NCBI RefSeq assembly: GCF_000194155.1
Contig: NZ_GL877879.1
Span: 693,948-757,091 of the forward strand
DNA from: Saccharopolyspora spinosa NRRL 18395
GTDB taxonomy: Bacteria > Actinomycetota > Actinomycetes > Mycobacteriales > Pseudonocardiaceae
Length of the DNA stretch: 63,144 nt
Reading direction: 5' to 3'
The notes beneath the pieces are model-generated. The model was given only the letters and a program-made list of their open reading frames with translations, did not search any database and was not told the origin of the DNA. Every line of letters starts with the position of its first letter. Within the stretch, counting starts at the first letter, position 1. This document shows, piece after piece, positions 17,342 through 26,837 of the stretch. The position numbers and the translations under genes were made by a program.

Positions 17342-18915
17342 GTCCCCATGTGGTCGTCGTCGGCGGGGGACACAACGGCCTGGTCGCTGCCAACTACCTG
17401 GCGCGCTTCGGGATGCGCGTCACCCTCCTTGAGGCTCGCCCCACGCTCGGCGGGATGGCCGGTCGGCTGGAGTACCTTCCCGGGTACCTCGGCGCGATCA
17501 CCAACTCCCCGGGGTCATTGGAGGGACGCATCATCCAGGAGTTGGAGCTGGCGCGACACGGGTTGCGGTTCGTCAGCCCGGACGTGACCCTGTTGCAGCG
17601 CATGGGTGAGGGCCTGTTCGTCGGCTGGCGCGACCGTGATCGGGTGGCCGCACAGCTGGAGACGTTCGCTACCGGTGAGGCCAAGCGGCATCGTCTGCTC
17701 GTCGAGCGCCTCGATGCTCTCGGCGCCGCGAGCGGGCTCTCGTTGTGGGAACCGCCGCCCTCGTTGCAGGAAGCGCTGGACCGGATGCCGACAGCGGTAC
17801 GCGACGAGTTCCGCCTTGTCGTGCTCGACGGAAGCCTGAACGACCTGCTCGCCGAGTCGTTGCGGACCGACGCCGCCAAGAGCTTGATGATGATGCTCGC
17901 CCTCAATGGGCAACTCGTCTCTCCGGATGCGCCCGGTTCGGCTATGGGACTGCTCATGCGACCCATCTCCCGAGCCTCGTCGACCGAAGACGTGCTCGGC
18001 ATCGGCGATGCGCCGCTGCGCGGCTCGGTCGGGCTACCGGTCGGCTCCATGAGTGCGATCGTCGACGCACTCGCGCGAGCCGCAGGCGAGCACGGCGTCC
18101 AGATCAGAACTAACGCTCCTGTCGTCCGTCTGGAGCTGGCCGAACACGGACAGGTTACGGCCGTGGTGCTGGAGTCGGGTGAACAGATCACCGGGGTGGA
18201 CATGGTGGTGTCCGCAGTCGAACCGTCCCGCCTCGCCACCATGCTTCCATCCGGGGCGCTCACGGAGGCCGCGACCCCCGAACCGCCCGAGGGGTCGGCC
18301 TTCAAGATAGCCCTGGCTCTCGATTCGCTCCCCGGCGTCGCCGGCGCTCCCGAGGACGTACCACTGGAGACACTGCTCTCGGCCCAGTTCCGGGTCGCCC
18401 CGGACCCGGCTTACATCACCGCGGCAGTCGAGGACGGCATCGCAGGCCGCCCTTCGGCCAAGCCGATCATGTGGGGACTCATCCCGAGTCTCACGTCGGA
18501 AGGTTTGGCACCCAAGGGCAAACACCTGATGAGCATCAACGTGTGGCACGCGCCGTACCGACTCGGCCGGGAGTACTGGCGCGAGCATGGTGCGACTTTC
18601 TTCGGCGCCTGTCTGGCACAGCTGGAAGAGTCCTTCCCCGGCCTTCAGACAAGAATCGAGGACGCGCGGTGGTTCTCGCCACACGACCTGGAAGATGAGT
18701 TCGGACTCACCGGAAGCAACATCACCCACGGCGACATGCTTCCGTCACAACTGCTGGACGGCAGGCCCGGAACCGACTTCACGCGCGCCGCACGGTCGAT
18801 GGGAATCGTCGTGGGCGGCGCGGGCAGCTGGCCCGGCGGATACGTCACCGGAGCACCAGGACGTAACGCCGCGACATTGGTGAACAAAATGGTGAGGAGT
18901 TTGAGACTTCGATGA
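17338..18915 (+). CDS. FAD-dependent oxidoreductase, phytoene desaturase-like
   Basis: A 525-aa flavoprotein. A dinucleotide-binding GGGHNGLVAANYLARFG lies at about residues 8-24, followed by an Arg/Glu ribose-binding segment (TLLEARPTLGG). The C-terminal FAD segment (GGAGSWPGGYVTGAPGRNAA) is typical of the phytoene dehydrogenase/CrtI-like NAD(P)/FAD oxidoreductases. It is translationally coupled at both ends (ATGA overlaps with the M19-like gene and the isomerase-like gene). Many proteins of this group desaturate or isomerise small substrates rather than carotenoids; the context here is catabolic. Confidence 0.88.
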   Translation: MSPHVVVVGGGHNGLVAANYLARFGMRVTLLEARPTLGGMAGRLEYLPGYLGAITNSPGSLEGRIIQELELARHGLRFVSPDVTLLQRMGEGLFVGWRDRDRVAAQLETFATGEAKRHRLLVERLDALGAASGLSLWEPPPSLQEALDRMPTAVRDEFRLVVLDGSLNDLLAESLRTDAAKSLMMMLALNGQLVSPDAPGSAMGLLMRPISRASSTEDVLGIGDAPLRGSVGLPVGSMSAIVDALARAAGEHGVQIRTNAPVVRLELAEHGQVTAVVLESGEQITGVDMVVSAVEPSRLATMLPSGALTEAATPEPPEGSAFKIALALDSLPGVAGAPEDVPLETLLSAQFRVAPDPAYITAAVEDGIAGRPSAKPIMWGLIPSLTSEGLAPKGKHLMSINVWHAPYRLGREYWREHGATFFGACLAQLEESFPGLQTRIEDARWFSPHDLEDEFGLTGSNITHGDMLPSQLLDGRPGTDFTRAARSMGIVVGGAGSWPGGYVTGAPGRNAATLVNKMVRSLRLR

Positions 18916-19208
18916 AGGAATTTCTGGTCAACATCAAAATCGAGTGGCCACGCGATCTTTCGGCCGACACGATCCGGCAACTCTCGATCGACGAGCGGAA
19001 GATGGCCGCCGAGCGGGCAGCAGAAGGACATCTCGTCCGGATGTGGCGAGTCCCGGGCCGGCGGGAGAACTGGGGACTCTGGCGCGCCGAGGACGCAACA
19101 GAGCTCCACGACATCATCAGCGCCCTGCCCGTGTGGCCCTACATGGCCGTCACCGTGCATCCGTTGGCAACGCACCCCGTTGATCCGGTCGTGTCGATCA
19201 GCGCGTGA
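18912..19208 (+). CDS. Muconolactone delta-isomerase family protein
   Basis: A 98-aa ferredoxin-like-fold protein. It shows the family blocks MKEFLVNIKIEWP, ERAAEGHLVRMWRVPGRRENWGLW and HDIISALPVWPYMAVTVHPLATHP. The length equals that of CatC-type muconolactone isomerases. The adjacent genes are not the usual catechol-pathway catA/catB, so the enzyme probably acts on another enol-lactone or unsaturated acid made by this operon. It is the last gene of the operon; its start overlaps the preceding stop, and a hairpin follows. Confidence 0.88.
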   Translation: MKEFLVNIKIEWPRDLSADTIRQLSIDERKMAAERAAEGHLVRMWRVPGRRENWGLWRAEDATELHDIISALPVWPYMAVTVHPLATHPVDPVVSISA

Positions 19209-19214
19209 ACGACG

Positions 19215-19243
19215 CCGTCGAGACAATCCCGTCGTCTCGACGG
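19215..19243 (+). terminator. Hairpin after the catabolic operon
   Basis: A perfect 10-bp stem, CCGTCGAGAC with GTCTCGACGG, encloses a 9-nt loop 6 bp after the last stop codon. There is no T-run, so it may be an intrinsic-like or Rho-assisted terminator. Confidence 0.55.
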
Positions 19244-19469
19244 CTGTGAACAGCGGGTTTGCCGGAAGGTGAGCCCGCTGGTTTCGTTTTTGGCCGGTTG
19301 TGGTCGCATGTTGCTCGACCGCTGCCAATGAGCGACCGGGACAAGGAGACGGGGATCGACCCGGCACCCGAACGATCGGGACGGGAAGTTCCCCGCGCTG
19401 GTCGAATGCGGGGCACCCGGATCCCGGGATTCACGGCAAGGGCAGCGTCATGCGCGTGCACCGCGCCGC

Positions 19470-20225
19470 TCAGGGCAGCGGCTCACGCAGCTCGGTGAGC
19501 GCGTCCTGCCAGCGCGCCGCTCGCACGGATTCCCCGAGCCGGACTGGACTTCCCAGCCAGGAGCGCACTAGGCGAATGCCGTGCAGGGCGTTCGCATACC
19601 ACACCTCGCAGTTCGCGAGGTCCTGCAGCTGGGCGTCAACGCGCGCTATTGGGACGCCGTCGCGGCTCGCGAGTTGACGGATCAGGCGCAGGGTGACGCT
19701 GGGAAGCAGCAAGTCGTCATGCACCGGCATACAGATGCGTTCGCCGCTCCACCACAGCAAGGCACCGTGAGCGGCCTCAAGCAGCGCTCCGGATTTCGTT
19801 AGCAGCACCGCGTCATGAGCACCTCTAACGAGCGCGTTCTGCCGCGCGTTCGCCAGCGCCGGGACGTCCGGCCCCTTGCGGCGAGGCGAGTTGCGCGGGT
19901 CCAGGCACGGCCACAGCACCACTTCTCCCCCGGTGTCGGGGCAAGGGCGGATCACCGCGCGGAGCTTCTTGGGATGGCCGCTGAGCTCCGCGCGCGGAAA
20001 CCACCTGCCCGTCCTCGGCAACGCACGGCACATCTCCAGCCAGAAGCCAAGCACCTCGTCCGGGGCCTTCTTGTCCGCTTCGCGGCAGCCGTTGACGAAC
20101 CGATCTCGGTGCAGCGCCAGGCCACGCACCTCGCCCTCGTCGAGCAGCCACGAATCCACCACCCACAGTGGACGATTGGGTTCAGCGGACTCCTCGTGGA
20201 GCGCACCGTTGTGCCACACGAGCAC
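19470..20225 (-). CDS. pabC: Aminodeoxychorismate lyase-like class IV PLP enzyme
   Basis: A class IV aminotransferase-fold protein of about 251 aa. The first blocks are VLVWHNGALHEE and WLLDEGEVRGLALHRDRF. The RRKGPD segment probably provides the PLP lysine, and the C-terminal half reads DAVLLTKSGALLEAAHGALLWW and EVWYANALHGIRLVRSW. This suits a PabC converting 4-amino-4-deoxychorismate to 4-aminobenzoate and pyruvate. The start is uncertain: GTG 20225 has a GGGGA upstream, and the frame is open to a GTG at 20318 that would overlap the monooxygenase gene. It is last in the operon 23785 to 19470. With the fused PabAB protein at 26838 it makes a complete 4-aminobenzoate branch inside the cluster. 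Confidence 0.8.
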   Translation of the reverse strand: MLVWHNGALHEESAEPNRPLWVVDSWLLDEGEVRGLALHRDRFVNGCREADKKAPDEVLGFWLEMCRALPRTGRWFPRAELSGHPKKLRAVIRPCPDTGGEVVLWPCLDPRNSPRRKGPDVPALANARQNALVRGAHDAVLLTKSGALLEAAHGALLWWSGERICMPVHDDLLLPSVTLRLIRQLASRDGVPIARVDAQLQDLANCEVWYANALHGIRLVRSWLGSPVRLGESVRAARWQDALTELREPLP

Positions 20226-20251
20226 TCGGTCCCCGCGTTTCGTCGCGATGG

Positions 20252-21441
20252 TCAGTACCGTCCTCTTCCGCCTGGTCGCGGGGGCCGCCGCGGCCCGTAG
20301 GGTGCCCGTTCGAGCCACTCCCCGATCTTGGGGACGTGCGGAGCCAGCCATCCGGCCAGCGCCAGCTTCATCTTGCCGAACGGGGATGGCGGTGCCACGT
20401 GCCGCAACGCTGCACCGACCGCCCAGCTGTTGCGGCGGGCAGCTTCTCGCCGGACCCGATCGTAGTCCTCCACAGACGTGCGCTTGCCGCAGGTCAGCGC
20501 GAGCCCTACCGCACGCGCCGCCGCTTCCGCGTCGGCCATCCCGCTGTTCATGCCGCGGGCCCCGAACGGCGGGAACAGGTGCGCCGCTTCCCCGGCGAGC
20601 AGGACCCGGCGGCTCGCGTCGACGAACCGCTCGGCGATCACCTGCATGAACTGGTAGTGGGAGACCCAGAGCACGTCGCCGATCTCGTCCTCGTCGACGA
20701 CGGCGCGGATCCAGCGCGCGACCGCAGCCTCTGCGGTCAGGTCGTCCGGATCGTCATCAGGTCGGCACTGCAGATCCACCTGGAAGCCGCCCGTGAACGG
20801 AACCGTCAAAACGTTGCGCCCGGACAGTGCGGGGTGCGCGTAGTGATAGCTGCGCTCCAGCGGCCGGGGCCGCGCACCGGCGGAAACATCGACCACGACG
20901 TGGGAACCCAACGCGCGGGAGCCCGCCAGCGCGATGCCGACGGCCGATCGCACCGCAGAACGGGCGCCGTCGGCGGCGATCACGTAGTGACTGCGCCAAC
21001 TGCGCCCGTCCCCCGCCTCCAACGTCACGTCGGCGTCCGTTGCCGAGACCCGGGTGACATCGGCGTCCCAGACGACGTCAGCACCTGCCGACTCCGCCGC
21101 ACGCAACAGGAATCGCTCGGTGTCGATCTGGCGAAGGCTGGCGAATGGCGGCAGTTCGGCCCCGGTCGGCTTCCGATAGGTCTTCGAGTAGACCTCCCGG
21201 CCGCGAAACAGCGTGCGGCGGGTGTGCCAGGTGGTGCCGTGCTCGGCGATCTCGGTGCCGAGCCCGCGCTGGGCCCGGTCGAGCAGCTGCAGCGAATCGT
21301 TGTGCACGAAGAGCGCCCGGCTGCCGGGGCGGACCGCATCGCGGCCCCGCTTCTCCAGCACGGTGACCTCGATGCCAAGTGCGCACAAGCACAGGGCGGC
21401 CGTCAGGCCGACCGGGCCGGCACCCACCACGACCACGGGAC

Positions 21442-21445
<4 letters not shown>
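20252..21445 (-). CDS. FAD-dependent aromatic hydroxylase (class A flavoprotein monooxygenase)
   Basis: A 397-aa monooxygenase of the PHBH/UbiH superfamily. GAGPVGLTAAL lies at about residues 8-18. The NAD(P)H/FAD DG motif is in YVIAADGARSAVR, and the GD-like motif VLLAGEAAHLFPPFGARGMN has Glu for the usual Asp of GDAAH. ATG 21445 overlaps the ligase stop by ATGA, and its own stop abuts pabC. By context it could hydroxylate 4-aminobenzoate, before or after activation, to give a metal-chelating ortho-hydroxy (4-aminosalicylate-like) ring. Hydroxylation at C3 is the alternative. This assignment is inference from gene order. Confidence 0.82.
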
Positions 21446-23094
<1,649 letters not shown>

Positions 23095-23143
23095 GCCGCC
23101 TCCTCGATCCGACGCCCGCCCCCCCCGACGCCCGCCCCCCGGG

Positions 23144-23785
23144 TCAGCAGGAACTCCAGGTGCGGCCCCACGATCCGCTCGCGGTGCGCCGAAACCTGAC
23201 TTCGTCCCACACCTCGTCCGCGCCCCGCAGGCGAAGAAGCATGTCATCGACGATGATCCGGTAACCGCCCCAGTGCTGGGGGCGGGGAACCAGCTGCCCC
23301 CGGAAGTGGTCCGCGACCTCGGCGAGCCGGCGCGTCATCTCGGCTCGCGGCGCGCTCGTCGGTTCCTGGTCACGCAACCAGATCGTCAGCTGCTCTCGCT
23401 CCGGCAGCGTCCCGAAGTAACCATCGGAGTCCACATCGGACAAGCGCTGAACCTGGCCGCAGGCTCTGACCTCGGCCCGGTGCTCCGACCAGTCGAAGCA
23501 CACCGCGGCACGGGGGTCTGCCCCGAACCGGCCGATGACCGCTCCGTGGTGGGCGGCGAAGAACGCGAACCCGCCCGTCACCCGGATCACCGCGACGGAC
23601 CGCACTTCTGGCGCGCCGTCCAGCCCGGTGGCCGCCAGTACGGCGCGGAAATGCCCCCGGCGACGCTTCATGCCCAGTTCGGAATGCCATCTCGAGAACT
23701 CGTCGAACGGATTTTCGCACAGGTCGTCAAGCGCAACCGAACCGCCCTGCCGGCAATTCCTCGGATACCCGGCACTTGCCTTCAC
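23144..23785 (-). CDS. PNPOx-like FMN oxidase (PhzG-related)
   Basis: A 213-aa flavin split-barrel protein. The N-terminal NPFDEFSRWHSELG, the FMN-binding PEVRSVAVIRVTGGFAFFAAHHGAV and the C-terminal QHWGGYRIIVDDMLLRLRGADEVWDEVRF follow the pyridoxamine-phosphate-oxidase/PhzG pattern. GTG 23785 is used in the absence of an ATG; its ribosome binding site is weak. It heads the operon that continues with the ligase, hydroxylase and pabC. PhzG-type enzymes oxidise dihydroaromatics. Here it could oxidise a ring intermediate or a thiazoline to thiazole. Vitamin B6 metabolism is an unlikely reason for its presence in this cluster. Confidence 0.78.
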   Translation of the reverse strand: MKASAGYPRNCRQGGSVALDDLCENPFDEFSRWHSELGMKRRRGHFRAVLAATGLDGAPEVRSVAVIRVTGGFAFFAAHHGAVIGRFGADPRAAVCFDWSEHRAEVRACGQVQRLSDVDSDGYFGTLPEREQLTIWLRDQEPTSAPRAEMTRRLAEVADHFRGQLVPRPQHWGGYRIIVDDMLLRLRGADEVWDEVRFRRTASGSWGRTWSSC

Positions 23786-23820
23786 GCGTACACGTTAACA
23801 AACCCCAACAAAGGGCGATA

Positions 23821-23836
23821 TGTGATCTAAATCACT
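23821..23836. promoter_or_regulatory. CRP/GlxR-like palindrome in the divergent promoter region
   Basis: TGTGATCTAAATCACT matches the CRP-family consensus TGTGA-N6-TCACA at nine of ten conserved positions. It lies in the 146-bp AT-rich gap between the PNPOx-like operon (minus) and the methyltransferase gene (plus). Confidence 0.5.
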
Positions 23837-23931
23837 CTTTCATTTGGCAATTTTCTAGCCCTTGTCCATTGACCCGGAATCGGTAGACTCGCCCTGAATC
23901 CGACTGTTTCGCAGAGGAGCAACACGCGGTC

Positions 23932-24621
23932 ATGGACGCCTCCAGCGAGCAAATGGTCACCCGCCTGATCGAAGCCCACCGCCAGATCGCGAACGCAACC
24001 ACATTCCGCTTGCTCGGCCTGGACTGGGACCTGCTCCCAGGCGTGTACGCACCCCATCTGACCCGCTCAGCAGCCCTTTACGCGGAGTGGGTCCGCTACC
24101 CGACCGGTGGCTGTTTCTGCGAGATCGGCGCGGGCACCGGATACCTGGCGGTGCTCGCCGCGCTGCGCGGCTGCCGCCTGGTTCGCGCCACCGACATCAA
24201 CAAAGCCGCCACCGACAACATCGAGCTGAACGCCAGACGGCACGCGGTGGCCGACCGACTCACCGCGCACTGCGGCGACATGTTCTCCCCGCTTCCCCCG
24301 GGAGAACGATATGACACCATTTTATGGAACTCGAACTTCGTGCCGACGACCGCCGAAACCATCGCCATTTCCGATCTGGAAAAAGCTTTCTACGACATCG
24401 ACTACCAGGCGCACGAAACTTTTCTGCGCCAAGCGGGCGAACGGCTGAAGCCGGGTGGCAGGTTGCTGCTCGGTTTCACCAGCCTCGGCGACGGCAGGCG
24501 AGTCGCGCGGTTGGCCGACGCCCACGGGTGGACCCCGGCCGTCCGGCGTGCCGTCGGCTACGAGTCGCCATCCGGCGGGGTGATCCGCTACCAGCTCATC
24601 GAGTTCCTCCCCGCCCGCTGA
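23932..24621 (+). CDS. Class I SAM-dependent methyltransferase (small, MTS-like domain)
   Basis: A 229-aa protein with motif I CEIGAGTGYLAVLAA, the acidic ribose-binding ATDINKAA and a motif IV segment DTILWNSNFVP. That segment stands where N-methyltransferases of the HemK/PrmC group have NPPY. The C-terminal RLKPGGRLLLGF completes the fold. GAGGAG precedes ATG 23932. It starts the plus-strand unit with the CoA-ligase-like gene. N-methylation of the arylamine of a 4-aminobenzoyl starter would fit the context, but O- or N-methylation elsewhere is possible. Confidence 0.8.
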   Translation: MDASSEQMVTRLIEAHRQIANATTFRLLGLDWDLLPGVYAPHLTRSAALYAEWVRYPTGGCFCEIGAGTGYLAVLAALRGCRLVRATDINKAATDNIELNARRHAVADRLTAHCGDMFSPLPPGERYDTILWNSNFVPTTAETIAISDLEKAFYDIDYQAHETFLRQAGERLKPGGRLLLGFTSLGDGRRVARLADAHGWTPAVRRAVGYESPSGGVIRYQLIEFLPAR

Positions 24622-24648
24622 TCCGCTCGTCGTCGACAAGGAGAAACG

Positions 24649-26115
24649 GTGAACGTTGCGCAGGCACTCGCCGACCGCTCAGCGCGCAACAACTGGCAGC
24701 ACAACCCCGCTTACCTCGTCGGCTCTTCGAGCTGGACGCACGGCCAGGTCCACGGCCTCGCCGCGCGAGCCGCAACCGTGCTGGCCGAGCGCGGCGTCCG
24801 GCCCCGCCAGCACGTGCTGCTGAGCATGCCGGACGGGATCGCCTGGATTGCGACCTTCCTCGCCCTCGCACGCCTGGGCGCCGTCGCGGTGACCACCAAC
24901 CCCAGGCTGACGGTCGTCGACCACACCTTCATCGCCGAAGACTGCCGCGCGCAGCTCGTCATCACCGACTCGCCGGAGCGATTCGATGGCGTCCGGTGCC
25001 TCGACGCCGGAGAACTTCTCGCCCGCGCCGAAACCTCCCCCCTCGCGGCCGCCCAAGCGGTACCGGCGCACGCCCCGCTGTACGTGCAGTACACCTCCGG
25101 GACCACCGGCCGTCCCATTGGCGTTCCGCACCGCCACGCCGATCTCGAGCACTACCACCGCGCTGTCGGTTCGGCGATGCTGCACATGACCGAAGCCGAT
25201 GTCAGCTTGTCGGTGTCGAAGCTCCACTTCGCCTACGGCTTCGGCAACTCGTTCGTTTACCCGCTGCTGTCCGGATCGGCCGCGGTGCTGCTGCCGGAGC
25301 ACCCGGCCCCGTCCACCGTGGCCGAAGCGATCGATCGGCACCTGGTCTCGGTGCTGCACGCGGTGCCGTCCGCATACGCCAACCTCCTCGCCGAGATCGA
25401 CGGGCAGCGTTTCCCGTCGCTGCGCGTTGCGGTGTCGGCCGGTGAACGGCTCGCTGCCGAGCTGGGGAAGCGGTTGACCGACATCCTCGGGGCCCCCGTG
25501 CTCGACGAGCTCGGCTGTACCGAGGTTGGCGGCGCGTTCTGCGCCAACACGCTCGACTCACCAGGACCGGGCACGCTCGGCTTCGCGCTGCCGGGTTACC
25601 AGGTGCGCCTGCGCGACGACAGCGGTCGGGACATCGTTGACTGCGGTGTCGACGGCGAGCTCTGGGTGACCGGGCCGACGCTGCTCGCCGGCTACCTCAA
25701 CCAGCCGGAACGCACCGCGCAGGCGCTGCGCGACGGATGGTTGAACACCGGCGACCGTGCGGCATTCGATGACCGGGGGCGCCTGATCCACAAGGGACGC
25801 AAGGACGATCTGGAAATGGTTGGCGGGATCACGGTGGATCCGGTGGAAATCGAACGGATCCTCGACGAGCACCCCACCGTGCAAGAATCCGCGGTGGCCG
25901 CGATTGCCGACCAGCGGGGTGCGACCAAGCTGCGCGCCTACATCGTCCCCACCCGGCACGCGGAAGTGCAGGATCTGGAAAGAGAATTGCTCGACTTAGT
26001 GCGCGACCGGCTGGCGCCGTTCAAGGTTCCCCGGTCCGTCGCGGTCGTGACCGCCCTCCCGCGCACCGGCACCGGCAAGCTCCGCCGCTTCATCTTGCGA
26101 AGTGGGACGTGGTGA
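24649..26115 (+). CDS. Benzoate-CoA ligase-like ANL enzyme with altered A3 loop
   Basis: A 488-aa adenylating enzyme close in pattern to benzoate/4-hydroxybenzoate CoA ligases: LHFAYGFGNSFVYPLL, SVLHAVPSAYANLL, LDELGCTEVGG, GWLNTGDRA, RKDDLEMVGG and the A10 LPRTGTGKLRR with catalytic Lys. The phosphate-binding A3 loop reads YTSGTTGRPIGV, so the usual PKG lysine is Ile. GTG 24649 has AAGGAG upstream; the gene is 27 bp after the methyltransferase. A second aryl-activating enzyme in a cluster that already has an aryl-AMP ligase suggests either CoA-tethered ring modification of the starter or an off-line acyl donor. Confidence 0.85.
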   Translation: MNVAQALADRSARNNWQHNPAYLVGSSSWTHGQVHGLAARAATVLAERGVRPRQHVLLSMPDGIAWIATFLALARLGAVAVTTNPRLTVVDHTFIAEDCRAQLVITDSPERFDGVRCLDAGELLARAETSPLAAAQAVPAHAPLYVQYTSGTTGRPIGVPHRHADLEHYHRAVGSAMLHMTEADVSLSVSKLHFAYGFGNSFVYPLLSGSAAVLLPEHPAPSTVAEAIDRHLVSVLHAVPSAYANLLAEIDGQRFPSLRVAVSAGERLAAELGKRLTDILGAPVLDELGCTEVGGAFCANTLDSPGPGTLGFALPGYQVRLRDDSGRDIVDCGVDGELWVTGPTLLAGYLNQPERTAQALRDGWLNTGDRAAFDDRGRLIHKGRKDDLEMVGGITVDPVEIERILDEHPTVQESAVAAIADQRGATKLRAYIVPTRHAEVQDLERELLDLVRDRLAPFKVPRSVAVVTALPRTGTGKLRRFILRSGTW

Positions 26116-26156
26116 GTTCGGTCCCGGCTGCACCCGCCGGCTGACATAATGGCAGG

Positions 26157-26822
26157 ATGAGCCCGGCTGGCAAGACTCTGAATCGGGGCGGCCGCCCACC
26201 GCGGCTGTCCCAGAACGCCATCGTCGACGTCGGCGAGCGCATCCTCGTCCGCGATGGCATAGAAGCCCTCACGATGCGCCGGGTCGCGAAAGAACTCGGC
26301 AGCTCCCCGATGGCCGTTTACCGCCACGTCCAGGACAAGGACGAACTCCTCGTCCTCATCCTGGACAGGCTCGTCGCCCGCCTACCCCGCCCGGAACTGC
26401 CCGACAACCCCCAAGATCGCCTCATCGAGCTCTGGAAACTCCTGCACGGACAGCTCATCCGCCATCCCTGGGCGATCGAAGTACTCGCCGCAGGCGACAT
26501 GATGGCGCCTTCGGTGCTCTGGATCGTCGAAGAAATCCTCGCCACGTTCGTCAAGGCGGGACTCGACCGCAAGTGCGCCGCCGCGGCCTACCGCGCGGTG
26601 TGGCACTTCACTCTCGGCGAAGCGCTCGTGCGCACTGCCACCCGCCGCCGCACCGACGAACTCGACCGGCCGCCCTTCGCGATCGTGCTGGTCTCCGACG
26701 TCGACCGGGAGCAGATGCCCAACCTCGCCTGCCTCTCCGACCAGTGGTCCACCGCCCGTGAAACCGACAGCTACCCCGAGGGCCTGAAAGCCATGATCAC
26801 TGGTTGGCTTTCGTCCACATAG
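26157..26822 (+). CDS. TetR-family transcriptional regulator
   Basis: A 221-aa regulator. The N-terminal HTH reads LSQNAIVDVGERILVRDGIEALTMRRVAKELGSSPMAVYRHVQDKDELL, a textbook TetR pattern, and the C-terminal domain is of the TetR_C type. ATG 26157 follows AGG-rich sequence 41 bp after the ligase stop, so it may be co-transcribed. It is convergent with the PabAB gene, with only about 15 bp between stops. It is the only dedicated regulator in the cluster; the palindromes at 45689 and 47363 are candidate operators. Confidence 0.92.
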   Translation: MSPAGKTLNRGGRPPRLSQNAIVDVGERILVRDGIEALTMRRVAKELGSSPMAVYRHVQDKDELLVLILDRLVARLPRPELPDNPQDRLIELWKLLHGQLIRHPWAIEVLAAGDMMAPSVLWIVEEILATFVKAGLDRKCAAAAYRAVWHFTLGEALVRTATRRRTDELDRPPFAIVLVSDVDREQMPNLACLSDQWSTARETDSYPEGLKAMITGWLSST

Positions 26823-26837
26823 GACCTGCATCGCGAC

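Noticed and set aside
23120..23150. A C-rich run before the ligase gene as a special regulatory element
   Set aside because: Homopolymer-rich GC sequence between two tightly packed genes; nothing beyond base composition supports a function.
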